Positions 27,418 through 35,719 of a stretch of DNA of 64,000 bases are shown in pieces. The notes under the pieces are model-generated. The model did no database searches. It was given only the letters and a program-made list of their open reading frames with translations, and was not told where the DNA came from. The translations under genes and the position numbers were made by a program. The DNA comes from Peptostreptococcus russellii (lineage in GTDB: Bacteria; Bacillota; Clostridia; Peptostreptococcales; Peptostreptococcaceae), in the NCBI RefSeq assembly GCF_900110295.1, contig NZ_FODF01000002.1:202619-266618 (forward strand), written 5' to 3'. How positions within the stretch are numbered: position 1 is the stretch's first letter; each line of letters opens with the position of its first letter.

Positions 27418-28845
27418 TTACTGTAATTCGCTATTATCTATCTTAGATAAATTAGAATTTTTTTGATAAAATTCATCAAGGCTATCTGCAATAATATCGA
27501 CAGCTTCTTTGATTCTTTCTACAGATTCCCTAGCTATATTTATTCTAAAGAATCTATCATCTATTTCATTATCAAAATACATAGATCCTGGTTGAAGAGC
27601 TACCTTCTTTTCTAACATAAACTTTGTAAAGTCATTAGAAAAATAACCTCTACTTAACTCTAAAAAAAAGTTAATTCCACCCTTATTATCTATTATATTC
27701 AATCTTGATCCTAGCTTTTTATGTATATATTTATAACATTCTACATATTTTTGTGTATATATTTTCTCTACATTGATTATATGATTTTTCCAATTAAACT
27801 TATCCATATAATAATAAAGAGATTTCTGTATAAGTGTAGAAGTTGATATATCTGAGCTATACTTGGATATAAGAACTCTATTAATAAGTTCTGTCGGAAT
27901 ATCCATTACACCTACTCTAAGCCCCGGCATAAGTATCTTAGAGAAACTCTTTATATAAATTACCCTATTATATTTATCATAGCTCTTTAAAGTTCTATTG
28001 TTCTCTGATAAAAATCTAAAATCACTTATAAAATCATCTTCTAAAATATAAAATCCATATTCTTCTGCCATTTCAATTAATTTTTTCTTTTTATTTTCCG
28101 AATAGCTAATCCCCGTTGGATTTTGAAAGTTTGGCATTAAATACATTAATTTTGGTCTTAACTTCTCTAACTTCATTTTTAATATACCTATATCTATTCC
28201 GTCCTCTAGCATAGGTACTGTAACAAGCTTCGCTCCTCTGCTTTTTAAAACGTCTATTGCACCTGCATAAGTAGGTTCTTCTATAAATACTATATCTGAA
28301 TAGTCTATCATAGCCTTAGATACAATATCTATCCCCTGCTGAGCCCCTGATATTACCATTAAATTTTCTGTAGAAGTGTTAACATGAAAATTGCTTAAAT
28401 ACTTTCTCAAAACTTCTTTTAACTCTGATATTCCATGTCCATCATCATAATTAAATATACTTGCATCATCATTTTCCAGAGCCATATTAACAGCCTTTTT
28501 AAAATCTTCTATTGGAAATATGTCTGGAGATGGATTCCCACTATCTAATCTATAAAACTCTTCATCATCTTCAATATGTCTGACATCGTATTTCTCAGTC
28601 TTTAGAGATACAAATGTGCCACTTCCTACTCTTTTTATAACATATCCGTCTGACTCGAGAAGCTCATATGCCCTTACTACTGTTACGCTATTTACATTCA
28701 ATAATTTTGATAGTATTCTTATAGGGGGAAGTTTTTCATTTGAGCTAAGCTTTCCATCCACTATCATAGATTTAATCTTATTATATACTTGTAAATACTT
28801 GCACTCTTTTCCATTAAATTCTAATCTATAAATCTCAATATCCAT
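27418..28845 (-). CDS. MocR-type GntR/aminotransferase-fold transcriptional regulator
   Basis: About 475 residues. An N-terminal GntR winged helix (about 10-75, PPIRILSKLLNVNSVTVVRAYELLESDGYV) is fused to a fold-type-I aminotransferase domain (about 95-460). The PLP Lys is in YIKSFSKILMPGLRVG and the PLP-phosphate-binding region is SGAQQGIDIVSKAM. MocR proteins sense PLP or amino-acid derivatives and control genes such as pdxST or amino-acid metabolism. The target here is unknown because no such gene is adjacent. The ATG at 28845 is preferred over an upstream in-frame ATG because AGGTGG lies at proper spacing. Confidence 0.9.
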   Translation of the reverse strand: MDIEIYRLEFNGKECKYLQVYNKIKSMIVDGKLSSNEKLPPIRILSKLLNVNSVTVVRAYELLESDGYVIKRVGSGTFVSLKTEKYDVRHIEDDEEFYRLDSGNPSPDIFPIEDFKKAVNMALENDDASIFNYDDGHGISELKEVLRKYLSNFHVNTSTENLMVISGAQQGIDIVSKAMIDYSDIVFIEEPTYAGAIDVLKSRGAKLVTVPMLEDGIDIGILKMKLEKLRPKLMYLMPNFQNPTGISYSENKKKKLIEMAEEYGFYILEDDFISDFRFLSENNRTLKSYDKYNRVIYIKSFSKILMPGLRVGVMDIPTELINRVLISKYSSDISTSTLIQKSLYYYMDKFNWKNHIINVEKIYTQKYVECYKYIHKKLGSRLNIIDNKGGINFFLELSRGYFSNDFTKFMLEKKVALQPGSMYFDNEIDDRFFRINIARESVERIKEAVDIIADSLDEFYQKNSNLSKIDNSELQ

Positions 28846-28927
28846 ATTATCCCACCTATCTTTCATATAAAGGAAACTTCAATCATTTTATTAATAAACG
28901 TTTTTTATATTTTATTTAAAATATTAC

Positions 28928-28961
28928 AAAATAAAAGTGCTGCCCTTAAGCAACACTTTTA
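28928..28961 (-). terminator. Terminator of the structured RNA
   Basis: Stem AAAAGTGTTGC / GGCAGCACTTTT followed by ATTTTG on the minus strand. Confidence 0.85.
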
Positions 28962-29147
28962 CTCCCAGAAACATCGTGGGCTAAATAAATTCACACCCGA
29001 GATTCACCCAGGTGGGTGACACGTCACACACTTTCCGAAGTCCCAGAAACCACTGTCCGAGCTTTTCTTACTCATATGTGAACAAAGTCTCCCGTATAAT
29101 ATATGTAGGTTGAACTTACATATAGCCTGTACGTATGTTCTAGCACT
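28928..29147 (-). ncRNA. Structured non-coding RNA, class uncertain (raiA-motif or 6S-like candidates)
   Basis: A GC-richer island of about 220 nt in an AT-rich gap, transcribed on the minus strand. It has a promoter (TTTAAA, 17 bp, TATAAT) and an intrinsic terminator, and no open reading frame. The 5' end CTAGAACAT pairs with ATGTTTCTGG near the 3' end. Internal hairpins are TATATGTA/TACATATA, ACTT-CGGA-AAGT and TCACCC-ACCT-GGGTGA, and TTCACA pairs with TGTGAA. It does not show tmRNA, RNase P, SRP or T-box hallmarks. The class name is a guess from architecture. That it is a dedicated structured RNA is well supported. Confidence 0.72.
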
Positions 29148-29153
29148 ATTTAT

Positions 29154-29182
29154 ATTATATACCAAAACACAAATTTTTTAAA
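29154..29182 (-). promoter_or_regulatory. Promoter of the structured RNA
   Basis: Minus-strand -35 TTTAAA (29177-29182), 17-bp spacer, perfect -10 TATAAT (29154-29159). Expected start is near 29147. Confidence 0.65.
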
Positions 29183-29329
29183 GTTTTTTCCACTTATTTT
29201 TTTTTATGTATTTTCATATATATTTTTTAATGTAGTATATATTATATATTTTTTATTATATTTCAGTTTATAGCTATAGTTCTTTACTTTATTTAAAACC
29301 GTAGCATTCTTCTTTGAAAATACAATTTA

Positions 29330-30355
29330 TTATTTTTCCTTCTTATCTAGTACGCTTTCTCTATCTACTATTCTATAAGGAAGTTCTACTTTCTTTTCTC
29401 CGATTTCTTGTCCCTTTATCATCTTTATTACCATTCTTATAGCCACAGCCCCCATATCAAATAATGGCTGATAAACTGTAGTCAACTTTGGTCTATACAT
29501 TTTAGCGAACTTAACATCATTAAATCCTGCTACTGATATATCCTCTGGAACTTTGTATCCCAAATCAAAACAAGCATTTATACATCCGATCGCAGCTTCA
29601 TCACTTGTTACAAATATTGCATCTGGTTTTTTACCTTCTGCAAGTAAATCCTTAGTAGTAGAATATCCGTCATTGTATGTTGTTCCACATGATTTTACAA
29701 GATTTTCATCATATTCTATTCCGTTTTCACTTAAAGCTTCTTTGTATCCCTGAAGCCTTGAGTCTGCAAGATTTGATATATGATAATTTGTTCTCAATAA
29801 TGAAATCTTCTTATGTCCCTTATCTATTAAAAACTGTGTCATGTCCTTAGTAGCGGGTGCATTTTGAGTTGAAACATTGTATATATCAAAATCTCTTGTA
29901 GTCTTACTTATATACACTGCAGGTATTCCACTATTTTCAAGCAGATTTACTATTTCTTGGTCTATATCCCAACAAATCATAACTATACCTTCAACCTGCT
30001 TTGCTCTAAGCAAATTAATATTCTTTATTTCTAATTCTCTCTCTGAATATGTATTTGCAAGAAGAATATCATAGTTGTACATCTTTGATATTTCTTCTAT
30101 ACCATTTAATACCTCAGCTGAAAATGTATCAGTTACTTCTGGAACTATAACACCTAAAAGCTGACTCTTCTTAGTTACCAAACTTCTTGCAAGTGGATTC
30201 GGAACATAACCTGTTTCTTTTATAACATCTAAAACCCTTTGCTTCACTTCATTTGTTACAGGTTTAGAATCGTTTATAACTCTTGAAACAGTTGATATAG
30301 AAACTCCGGCCTTTTTAGCAACATCTTTAATTGTAGTTGGTTTCTTAGTTACCAT
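29330..30355 (-). CDS. LacI-family transcriptional regulator (CcpA-like)
   Basis: 341 residues. The N-terminal LacI helix-turn-helix and hinge read TIKDVAKKAGVSISTVSRVINDSKPV and PNPLARSLVTKKS. A type I periplasmic-binding-like effector domain follows (about 62-335). Length and overall layout fit CcpA, the catabolite control protein, and a cre-like site is seen near proC. However, HPr-contact residues cannot be checked by eye and the gene could be a local sugar regulator. AGGAGG lies 12 bases from the ATG at 30355, which is long. No alternative start is better. Confidence 0.85.
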   Translation of the reverse strand: MVTKKPTTIKDVAKKAGVSISTVSRVINDSKPVTNEVKQRVLDVIKETGYVPNPLARSLVTKKSQLLGVIVPEVTDTFSAEVLNGIEEISKMYNYDILLANTYSERELEIKNINLLRAKQVEGIVMICWDIDQEIVNLLENSGIPAVYISKTTRDFDIYNVSTQNAPATKDMTQFLIDKGHKKISLLRTNYHISNLADSRLQGYKEALSENGIEYDENLVKSCGTTYNDGYSTTKDLLAEGKKPDAIFVTSDEAAIGCINACFDLGYKVPEDISVAGFNDVKFAKMYRPKLTTVYQPLFDMGAVAIRMVIKMIKGQEIGEKKVELPYRIVDRESVLDKKEK

Positions 30356-30637
30356 TGTATAATCTAACCTCCTTTATAGATATAAAAATAACTTAATTAA
30401 TTATATACGATTTACATTATATGTACAACCCTTTCCCGACTATACACATCTTGAAATTTATTAATTAAATTTAGTTCTCTCTATTTTCCTCTTATTTTCA
30501 TTATATACTATTAGTCAAAATAAATATAGTTTTTTTAATTAATTTTTCCATAAAAATAATTATGCTTTTTTATTTTTTTTTGTTGAAAAATACTCTGTTA
30601 TATATTAATATACTGTTATAAAGTAGAATTTTATCTG

Positions 30638-30689
30638 CTACCTGATTATCTCTTTGTATAATCATACAATTCCCCCGATTATCAGGTAG
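30638..30689 (+). promoter_or_regulatory. Perfect 13-bp inverted repeat in front of acpP
   Basis: CTACCTGATTATC (30638-30650) and GATTATCAGGTAG (30677-30689) flank a core with a nested TGTAT/ATACA dyad and a TATAAT box (30657-30662). The right arm ends 13 bases before AGGAGG of acpP. It could be a repressor operator or an mRNA leader hairpin. The rest of the gap 30356-30714 is AT-rich without genes. Confidence 0.7.
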
Positions 30690-30714
30690 TAAATTATTTT
30701 TAGGAGGTAATCAT

Positions 30715-30942
30715 ATGTTTGAAAAAATCAAAGAAATAATAGTTGACAAACTGAATATAGATGATGACAGCTTTATAGACCTTGACACTGATCTTATGGA
30801 AGATTTAAATGCTGACTCTCTAGATGCAGTTGAAATAATAATGGATATTGAAGATGAATTCGATATTACAGTTGACGAAGATGACGTTGAGAACATAAGA
30901 ACAATAGCTGATATCATTAATTACATTGAAGAGCACAGCTAA
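30715..30942 (+). CDS. acpP: Acyl carrier protein
   Basis: 75-residue acidic four-helix carrier protein. The phosphopantetheine attachment serine is S35 in the DSLD motif (LNADSLDAVEIIMDIEDEF). It carries growing acyl chains, most likely in fatty acid synthesis. The gene stands alone rather than in a fab operon, so a role in another acyl-carrier pathway remains possible. TAGGAGGT precedes the ATG. An unusual inverted repeat occupies the leader and a strong terminator follows. Confidence 0.93.
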   Translation: MFEKIKEIIVDKLNIDDDSFIDLDTDLMEDLNADSLDAVEIIMDIEDEFDITVDEDDVENIRTIADIINYIEEHS

Positions 30943-31048
30943 AAACTAAAAATACAATAGTTTTTAATTTTATTTTCAATATCTATGCAAGAATATTGTA
31001 TGCAATATTTTGCAAGACATTGTTTTACTAAAAAGCTATATGGAATAT

Positions 31049-31111
31049 AAAATCCCAACTCCAAGGCTAATAAAATTTTATTAAAGTCTTTGAAGTTGGG
31101 TTTTCTTTTTA
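31049..31111 (+). terminator. Intrinsic terminator downstream of acpP
   Basis: Stem AAATCCCAACT / AGTTGGGTTTT with extended pairing through the loop region, followed by TTTTCTTTTT. Confidence 0.85.
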
Positions 31112-31162
31112 TTATTTAGATTTAAAACTCATTTCTAAAGTATACTATCTATAAAATATATA

Positions 31163-32173
31163 TTACTTTTCTTCGTAAAACTCTACATTCTTAATAGTTA
31201 TATCTACTGTTCCATCTTGATTTTGTCTTAAAGAATATTTCATCGGATCCTCGAAATCTTCCAAAAGTCCCTTAATATCAAAACCTGTATTTGTCTTAAT
31301 TCCTCTTCTTTTTAATTTCTTTTCAACCCAAGTTTTATCTATAGGAAATTCGCCTTCTATTTTTTTATCTTCAAGAAGTTCCCTATAGCTTTCTTTTCTT
31401 TCTTCATCTACTATACATTCATCTACAAATTTATCTACATCGACATTATTATCTTCCTTTAGGACATAATTAAGCATACTTCTTACATCCTCAGCCTCTT
31501 TTACATTATTTCCATAGGCATTTGTAATCCAATTATCTGTAACATTTCTAAATGACTTTGTAAGATATTTTTCATCTCTTACCTTCTCACACTTTAAAAA
31601 ATCAGTTACAAAACTTGAATCAGTTTCAGTTTTTTCAGCAGCCTTATCAAGAACTCTCAAGTGCCACTCATCATTTACTCCGCTTACACCTATAATAGCT
31701 GCGTGAATAATCTTCTGTGATGCTTGTATAGCAATGTCATTGGCCACCATTTTTACAGAAACTTTTTCAGTTTCTTCATTATATACTATCTCATGAGTAT
31801 ACAATTTTTTATAGTCTAACTTGATAATAGCAACATACTTCTGATCCTTGTGTGTAAATAAAACTACTGCCAAATCACATGAATCAAGTTCTGCATTTGT
31901 TCCCATTGTAGAGTAAAGAGCACCTGCTATGCCCTGTGAACTCAAAACAAAAGAATTTTCGTCATAGAGTATATGGTCTGCACATACTCTTATTTCATTT
32001 TCATTATAGTCATTAAAAGTTGCCTTTCTTAAATCGTCATCTCTTAAAACTCTTCTAATTATTTTCTGATAAAATGCATCTAGTTCAGGCGAAATAGCAT
32101 CTTCAACATCATTTAAAACTGGAAGCTCCGCACTTTTATCCAGTACATGTAATATAACCTTATTAATAATCAA
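31163..32173 (-). CDS. Nucleoid-associated protein, NdpA/YejK family
   Basis: 336-residue member of the 37-kDa nucleoid-associated protein family (PF04245), named for E. coli YejK. The family match rests on the N-terminal MIINKVILHVLD, the central YVAIIKLDYKKLY segment and overall length. Biochemical function is poorly known. The start is TTG at 32173 with AGGAGG eight bases away, overlapping the stop of the pseudouridine synthase gene, which indicates translational coupling. Confidence 0.83.
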   Translation of the reverse strand: MIINKVILHVLDKSAELPVLNDVEDAISPELDAFYQKIIRRVLRDDDLRKATFNDYNENEIRVCADHILYDENSFVLSSQGIAGALYSTMGTNAELDSCDLAVVLFTHKDQKYVAIIKLDYKKLYTHEIVYNEETEKVSVKMVANDIAIQASQKIIHAAIIGVSGVNDEWHLRVLDKAAEKTETDSSFVTDFLKCEKVRDEKYLTKSFRNVTDNWITNAYGNNVKEAEDVRSMLNYVLKEDNNVDVDKFVDECIVDEERKESYRELLEDKKIEGEFPIDKTWVEKKLKRRGIKTNTGFDIKGLLEDFEDPMKYSLRQNQDGTVDITIKNVEFYEEK

Positions 32174-33092
32174 TACTTTTTCCTCCTAACTTTTCAATTA
32201 ACAGCTTCATATCATCTGGAAGCTGACTTTTTATTTCTATTCTATTTTTCATTCTAGGCTGATTAAAACTTATTTTACAAGCATGAAGAGCTTGTCTATT
32301 TATAAGGCTTTCATCTACCTTTCCATATAGTTCATCTCCTATTATACCATGACCTATACTAGACAGATGAACTCTTATCTGATGGGTTCTTCCTGTCTCA
32401 AGCAAAAGCCCCACTACTGTGGCATTGTTCATTCGCTCAATTACCCTGTAATGTGTTATAGACCTTTGTCCCTTTTCATCTACTACCCTTAATATACTTT
32501 CCATACTTTCTCTCATTATAGGAAGATCTATTGTACCTTCATCATCTTCCATTACTCCATCTACAATAGCGATATATTCCTTTTTCACCAAATTATCTCC
32601 CATATCTTTAGAAAGTATATGATGAGCATAGGCATTCTTAGCCAATACCACTATTCCCGATGTATTCATATCTAATCTATTTACAAATCTTATCTTATAG
32701 GATTCTTTAGACTTTTCAATATAATTAATAACGTGATTAGCCAAAGTTCCATCAAAGTGACTTTTCGTTGGATGTACTACCATAAATGCTGGTTTATTCA
32801 TAAGGAGAATATCAAAATCCTCATATAAAAGTTCTACTCCCAAATCTTGAGACAAAAAATCACTCATTTCTTCATCTATAGGAATCTCTATTATATCTCC
32901 CTTCTTTATTGTAATTGACGGTTTTTGAAACTCACCATTTACAAATAGAAGTTTTTCTCTCTTCATTTTAGAGACAGATCTTGTAGAAAACTCCATAACA
33001 TCAAGAAGAAAATCTTTTAATTTCATTTCTTCTTCTACTTCTATCATAAATTTATTCCACTCTTGTTTTCCTTCTATAAACACAATTTTCAC
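32163..33092 (-). CDS. RluA/RluD-family 23S rRNA-type pseudouridine synthase
   Basis: About 306-309 residues. An N-terminal S4-like RNA-binding region (about 20-75) is followed by the PseudoU_synth_2 domain. The catalytic Asp lies in RFVNRLDMNTSGIVVLAKN and the substrate-side motif is LLETGRTHQIRVHLSSIGHGI. It modifies uridines in rRNA or tRNA, and the exact site cannot be assigned. The GTG at 33092 has AAGG too close. GTG at 33083 (MFIEGKQEW) has AAGGGTG six bases upstream and may be the true start. Confidence 0.92.
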   Translation of the reverse strand: MKIVFIEGKQEWNKFMIEVEEEMKLKDFLLDVMEFSTRSVSKMKREKLLFVNGEFQKPSITIKKGDIIEIPIDEEMSDFLSQDLGVELLYEDFDILLMNKPAFMVVHPTKSHFDGTLANHVINYIEKSKESYKIRFVNRLDMNTSGIVVLAKNAYAHHILSKDMGDNLVKKEYIAIVDGVMEDDEGTIDLPIMRESMESILRVVDEKGQRSITHYRVIERMNNATVVGLLLETGRTHQIRVHLSSIGHGIIGDELYGKVDESLINRQALHACKISFNQPRMKNRIEIKSQLPDDMKLLIEKLGGKSIDY

Positions 33093-33282
33093 CCTTACTA
33101 ATTTATTCTACTTATATATCTTTTCCATTATACCACAATATTAAATTTAAGGTAAAACCTAATTTCAAATAGCAGGATTATCTTTTCTTATTTTTAACTA
33201 TATCTCAAATATTTGTTTATTTTTTTCATTTATATTGTTATGATATAGTTATAATATAATTATTAGGAAAGGCTGATACATT

Positions 33283-34134
33283 ATGATTAAAAATATTACA
33301 ATCAGATCCAATGAGCTGGAGATTTCACAGAAGATAAAAAAAGTTATAATAGAAAAGTTTGAAAAAGCAGGTTTCACAACAAGTGAGGACTTTCATGAAA
33401 ATACTAGCTTGGTAATTTCAATAGGTGGAGATGGTTCTTTTTTAAGGGCTGCAAGAGAGCTTGACTTTCCTGATGTTCCATTTTTTTGTATTAATACAGG
33501 GCATCTAGGTTTTTTCGCTGAGATACTGCCTGATGAAAAGGAAATCGACTACTTTATTAAAAGTTTTATAGATGAAGATTATGCTGTCAGTCTTCTACCT
33601 TTACTTGAAATAGACATTTCAAATGAAGTTCATTCAGAAAGAGAATATGCTATCAATGAACTTGTTGTAAGAGGTAACCGTTCTAGAACTGCCCATCTAC
33701 AAATGTTTGTAAATGGAAACTATATGGAAACTTTTAGTGGAGACGGTCTTATTATATCTACATCTACTGGCTCTACTGCATACAACTACTCTGCCGGTGG
33801 AAGCATAGTAGACAACAGACTGGAAATAATGCAGATTACCCCTATCTCTCCTATAAGCACCAATGCTTTTAGAAGTTTTACATCTAGTATTATACTACCT
33901 GCCTTTGATAGTGAAATTAGCATTAAACCTGAGTGGAAATTTGACAATATGATACTTCTAGTAATTGACGGTGAAGAAAAAAGATACCAAAATATAACTG
34001 ACATAAAAACTAGACAGGCAAATAAAAAAATTAAACTTTTAAGATTAGACGACTATGAATTTTGGAATAGGGTTTATATGAAATTCTTAAAAACATATGA
34101 TTATAAGGAAAATGAAAGAAGAAATAATTTATAA
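33283..34134 (+). CDS. nadK: NAD kinase
   Basis: 283 residues; phosphorylates NAD to NADP. The catalytic GGDGSFLRAAR motif (about 50-60), the INTGHLGFFAE segment, the NE motif (AINELVVRG) and the SGDGLIISTSTGSTAYNYSAGG nucleotide site are all present. It is a plus-strand gene divergent from the pseudouridine synthase gene, with AGGAAAGG upstream of the ATG. A perfect 15-bp inverted repeat spans its stop codon. Confidence 0.96.
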   Translation: MIKNITIRSNELEISQKIKKVIIEKFEKAGFTTSEDFHENTSLVISIGGDGSFLRAARELDFPDVPFFCINTGHLGFFAEILPDEKEIDYFIKSFIDEDYAVSLLPLLEIDISNEVHSEREYAINELVVRGNRSRTAHLQMFVNGNYMETFSGDGLIISTSTGSTAYNYSAGGSIVDNRLEIMQITPISPISTNAFRSFTSSIILPAFDSEISIKPEWKFDNMILLVIDGEEKRYQNITDIKTRQANKKIKLLRLDDYEFWNRVYMKFLKTYDYKENERRNNL

Positions 34135-34151
34135 TAATAAATTATTTCTTC
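34119..34151 (+). repeat. Perfect 15-bp inverted repeat across the nadK stop
   Basis: GAAGAAATAATTTAT (34119-34133) and ATAAATTATTTCTTC (34137-34151) with a three-base loop. There is no T-run, so it is more likely an mRNA 3'-end stabiliser than a terminator. Confidence 0.7.
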
Positions 34152-34196
34152 TTATAGAATGAATTTAGTTTGTTTTTTGTATTTTTCTTTACCTTT

Positions 34197-34236
34197 AGGA
34201 ACTATCAATTTAAGATAGTTCCTTCTGTTTTTTGCA
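34197..34236 (+). terminator. Intrinsic terminator of nadK
   Basis: Stem AGGAACTATC / GATAGTTCCT followed by TCTGTTTTTTG on the plus strand. Confidence 0.85.
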
Positions 34237-34700
34237 AGTTTTTTTATTTAATTTTCTTTTGTTCCTTGAAAACAACAATTTAAACTATAAATTAATCTTT
34301 TATATTAATTATAATTCTTATCTATTTTTATATATTTTTTTCAGTTTTTTTACTTTTTATATAGTTTTATTTTTTTATTAATCACAGTTAAAAAAGTTTG
34401 TTAATTATTTTTATTATATACATATACTAAATATACACTTATATATTCATTTTTTACAAGTTCAGTTTATATACTTTCATTTTTTAGTATATATATTTAT
34501 TTTCAATTCGTATTTTAAAAAAAGATATATTCTTGTTTTAACTTTATTTTATTATTATATTATCTACATAACTTTATTAATATAACATTTCAATATTATT
34601 TATATGAATTATCTTATTTTATTTATTTATTTTTCAGCTGTATTTCAGTGACTGAATATTATGTTTTTTAAAACAATATTTGCAATTTTTTTAATAAAAC
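34237..34700. other. Extremely AT-rich gene-free gap
   Basis: About 460 bp, mostly A and T, between the nadK terminator and the hyp promoter. I see no gene, RNA or repeat in it. Curvature or an upstream-activating role is possible but unsupported. Confidence 0.5.
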
Positions 34701-34702
34701 TA

Positions 34703-34772
34703 TGGACAAGACTTTTTATTAATGTTAAAATCAAAACGAAGAAAACATTTGCTTACTGTGTTGGCAAGTGTT
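34703..34772 (+). promoter_or_regulatory. hyp operon promoter with dyad operator
   Basis: -35 TGGACA (34703-34708), 17-bp spacer, -10 TAAAAT (34726-34731). An inverted repeat AACATTTGC / GCAAGTGTT (34744-34752 and 34764-34772) lies directly downstream of the expected start, the classic place for a repressor. The binding factor is unknown. Confidence 0.6.
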
Positions 34773-34805
34773 AAATAAAAGATATATAACTAAGGTGGTG
34801 ATTGG

Positions 34806-35717
34806 GTGAAGCCTTTAATAATAAATATTCAGAAATGCAGTATACACGATGGTCCTGGTATCCGTACTACAGTATTCTTTAAGGGTTGTCCTCTTAGCTG
34901 TGCATGGTGTCATAATCCAGAAAGTCAAAACTTTCAGGTTGACTTTATGTACGATCCAGAAAAATGCACTCATTGCTACACTTGCATAGAAAAATGTGAG
35001 CATGACGCAATTTGTGTAAAAGATGGAAAGCTTTTAAGACTAGAAGATGAATGCGAACTTTGCGGAACTTGCCTTGACTGGTGTCTTTCAGGTTCAAGAG
35101 AGTTAGTTGGAGATGAATATAGCATAACAGAACTTGTAAAGGAAATCGAAAAGGATTCCATGTTTTATGAGGAATCTGGAGGGGGCGTTACCCTATCAGG
35201 TGGCGAAGTAATGTGTCAAAACATTGAGTATCTAGATAAACTTATCAACCGTCTTCATGACAAAGATATCGACATTGCAATAGATACTTGTGGTTATGCA
35301 CCAAAAGAAAATTTTGAAAAATTATATCCTAAGGTAGACAGATTTTTATATGATATAAAGTTAGTTGACGAAGACCTTCATAAGAAATTTACTGGCAAGT
35401 CAAATGACCTTATTCTAGATAATTTAAAATATCTTGATTCTGTAGGAGCTAATATAAACATAAGAATACCTTTAATAGAGGGTGTAAATGTAGATGAAGA
35501 CAATAAAGAGATAGAAAAAATTATAAAGCTTTTAAAGCCACTTAGAATTTCAGCTGTCAATCTTCTTCCTTATCACAATATTATGGAACATAAGTATTGT
35601 AAACTTGATAAAGAATACAGATGCTCAGAGTTTAAGAAACCTAGCACTGAAAAATTAGAAGAGATTAAAAATCTTTTTTTAATAAATAATTTTAATAACG
35701 TTAAAATTGGAGGTTAG
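34806..35717 (+). CDS. hypE: Glycyl-radical activating enzyme for hydroxyproline dehydratase
   Basis: 303-residue radical-SAM activase that installs the glycyl radical on HypD. The N-terminal SAM cluster motif is C28-x3-C32-x2-C35 (GCPLSCAWC). It is followed by an inserted ferredoxin-like domain with two CxxCxxCxxxC sets (C54-C64, C83-C93) typical of the larger activases. GGE-type SAM binding appears in VTLSGGEVMCQ. The start is GTG at 34806 after AAGGTGG. It is two bases upstream of hypD, so the pair is co-transcribed and likely coupled. Confidence 0.94.
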   Translation: MKPLIINIQKCSIHDGPGIRTTVFFKGCPLSCAWCHNPESQNFQVDFMYDPEKCTHCYTCIEKCEHDAICVKDGKLLRLEDECELCGTCLDWCLSGSRELVGDEYSITELVKEIEKDSMFYEESGGGVTLSGGEVMCQNIEYLDKLINRLHDKDIDIAIDTCGYAPKENFEKLYPKVDRFLYDIKLVDEDLHKKFTGKSNDLILDNLKYLDSVGANINIRIPLIEGVNVDEDNKEIEKIIKLLKPLRISAVNLLPYHNIMEHKYCKLDKEYRCSEFKKPSTEKLEEIKNLFLINNFNNVKIGG

Positions 35718-35719
35718 TT

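Noticed and set aside
28928..29147. T-box, tmRNA, RNase P or SRP RNA
   Set aside because: No T-box antiterminator sequence and no downstream aminoacyl-tRNA or biosynthesis gene in a leader arrangement; no tRNA-Ala-like ends; no SRP GGAAG apical loop; no RNase P conserved core recognised.
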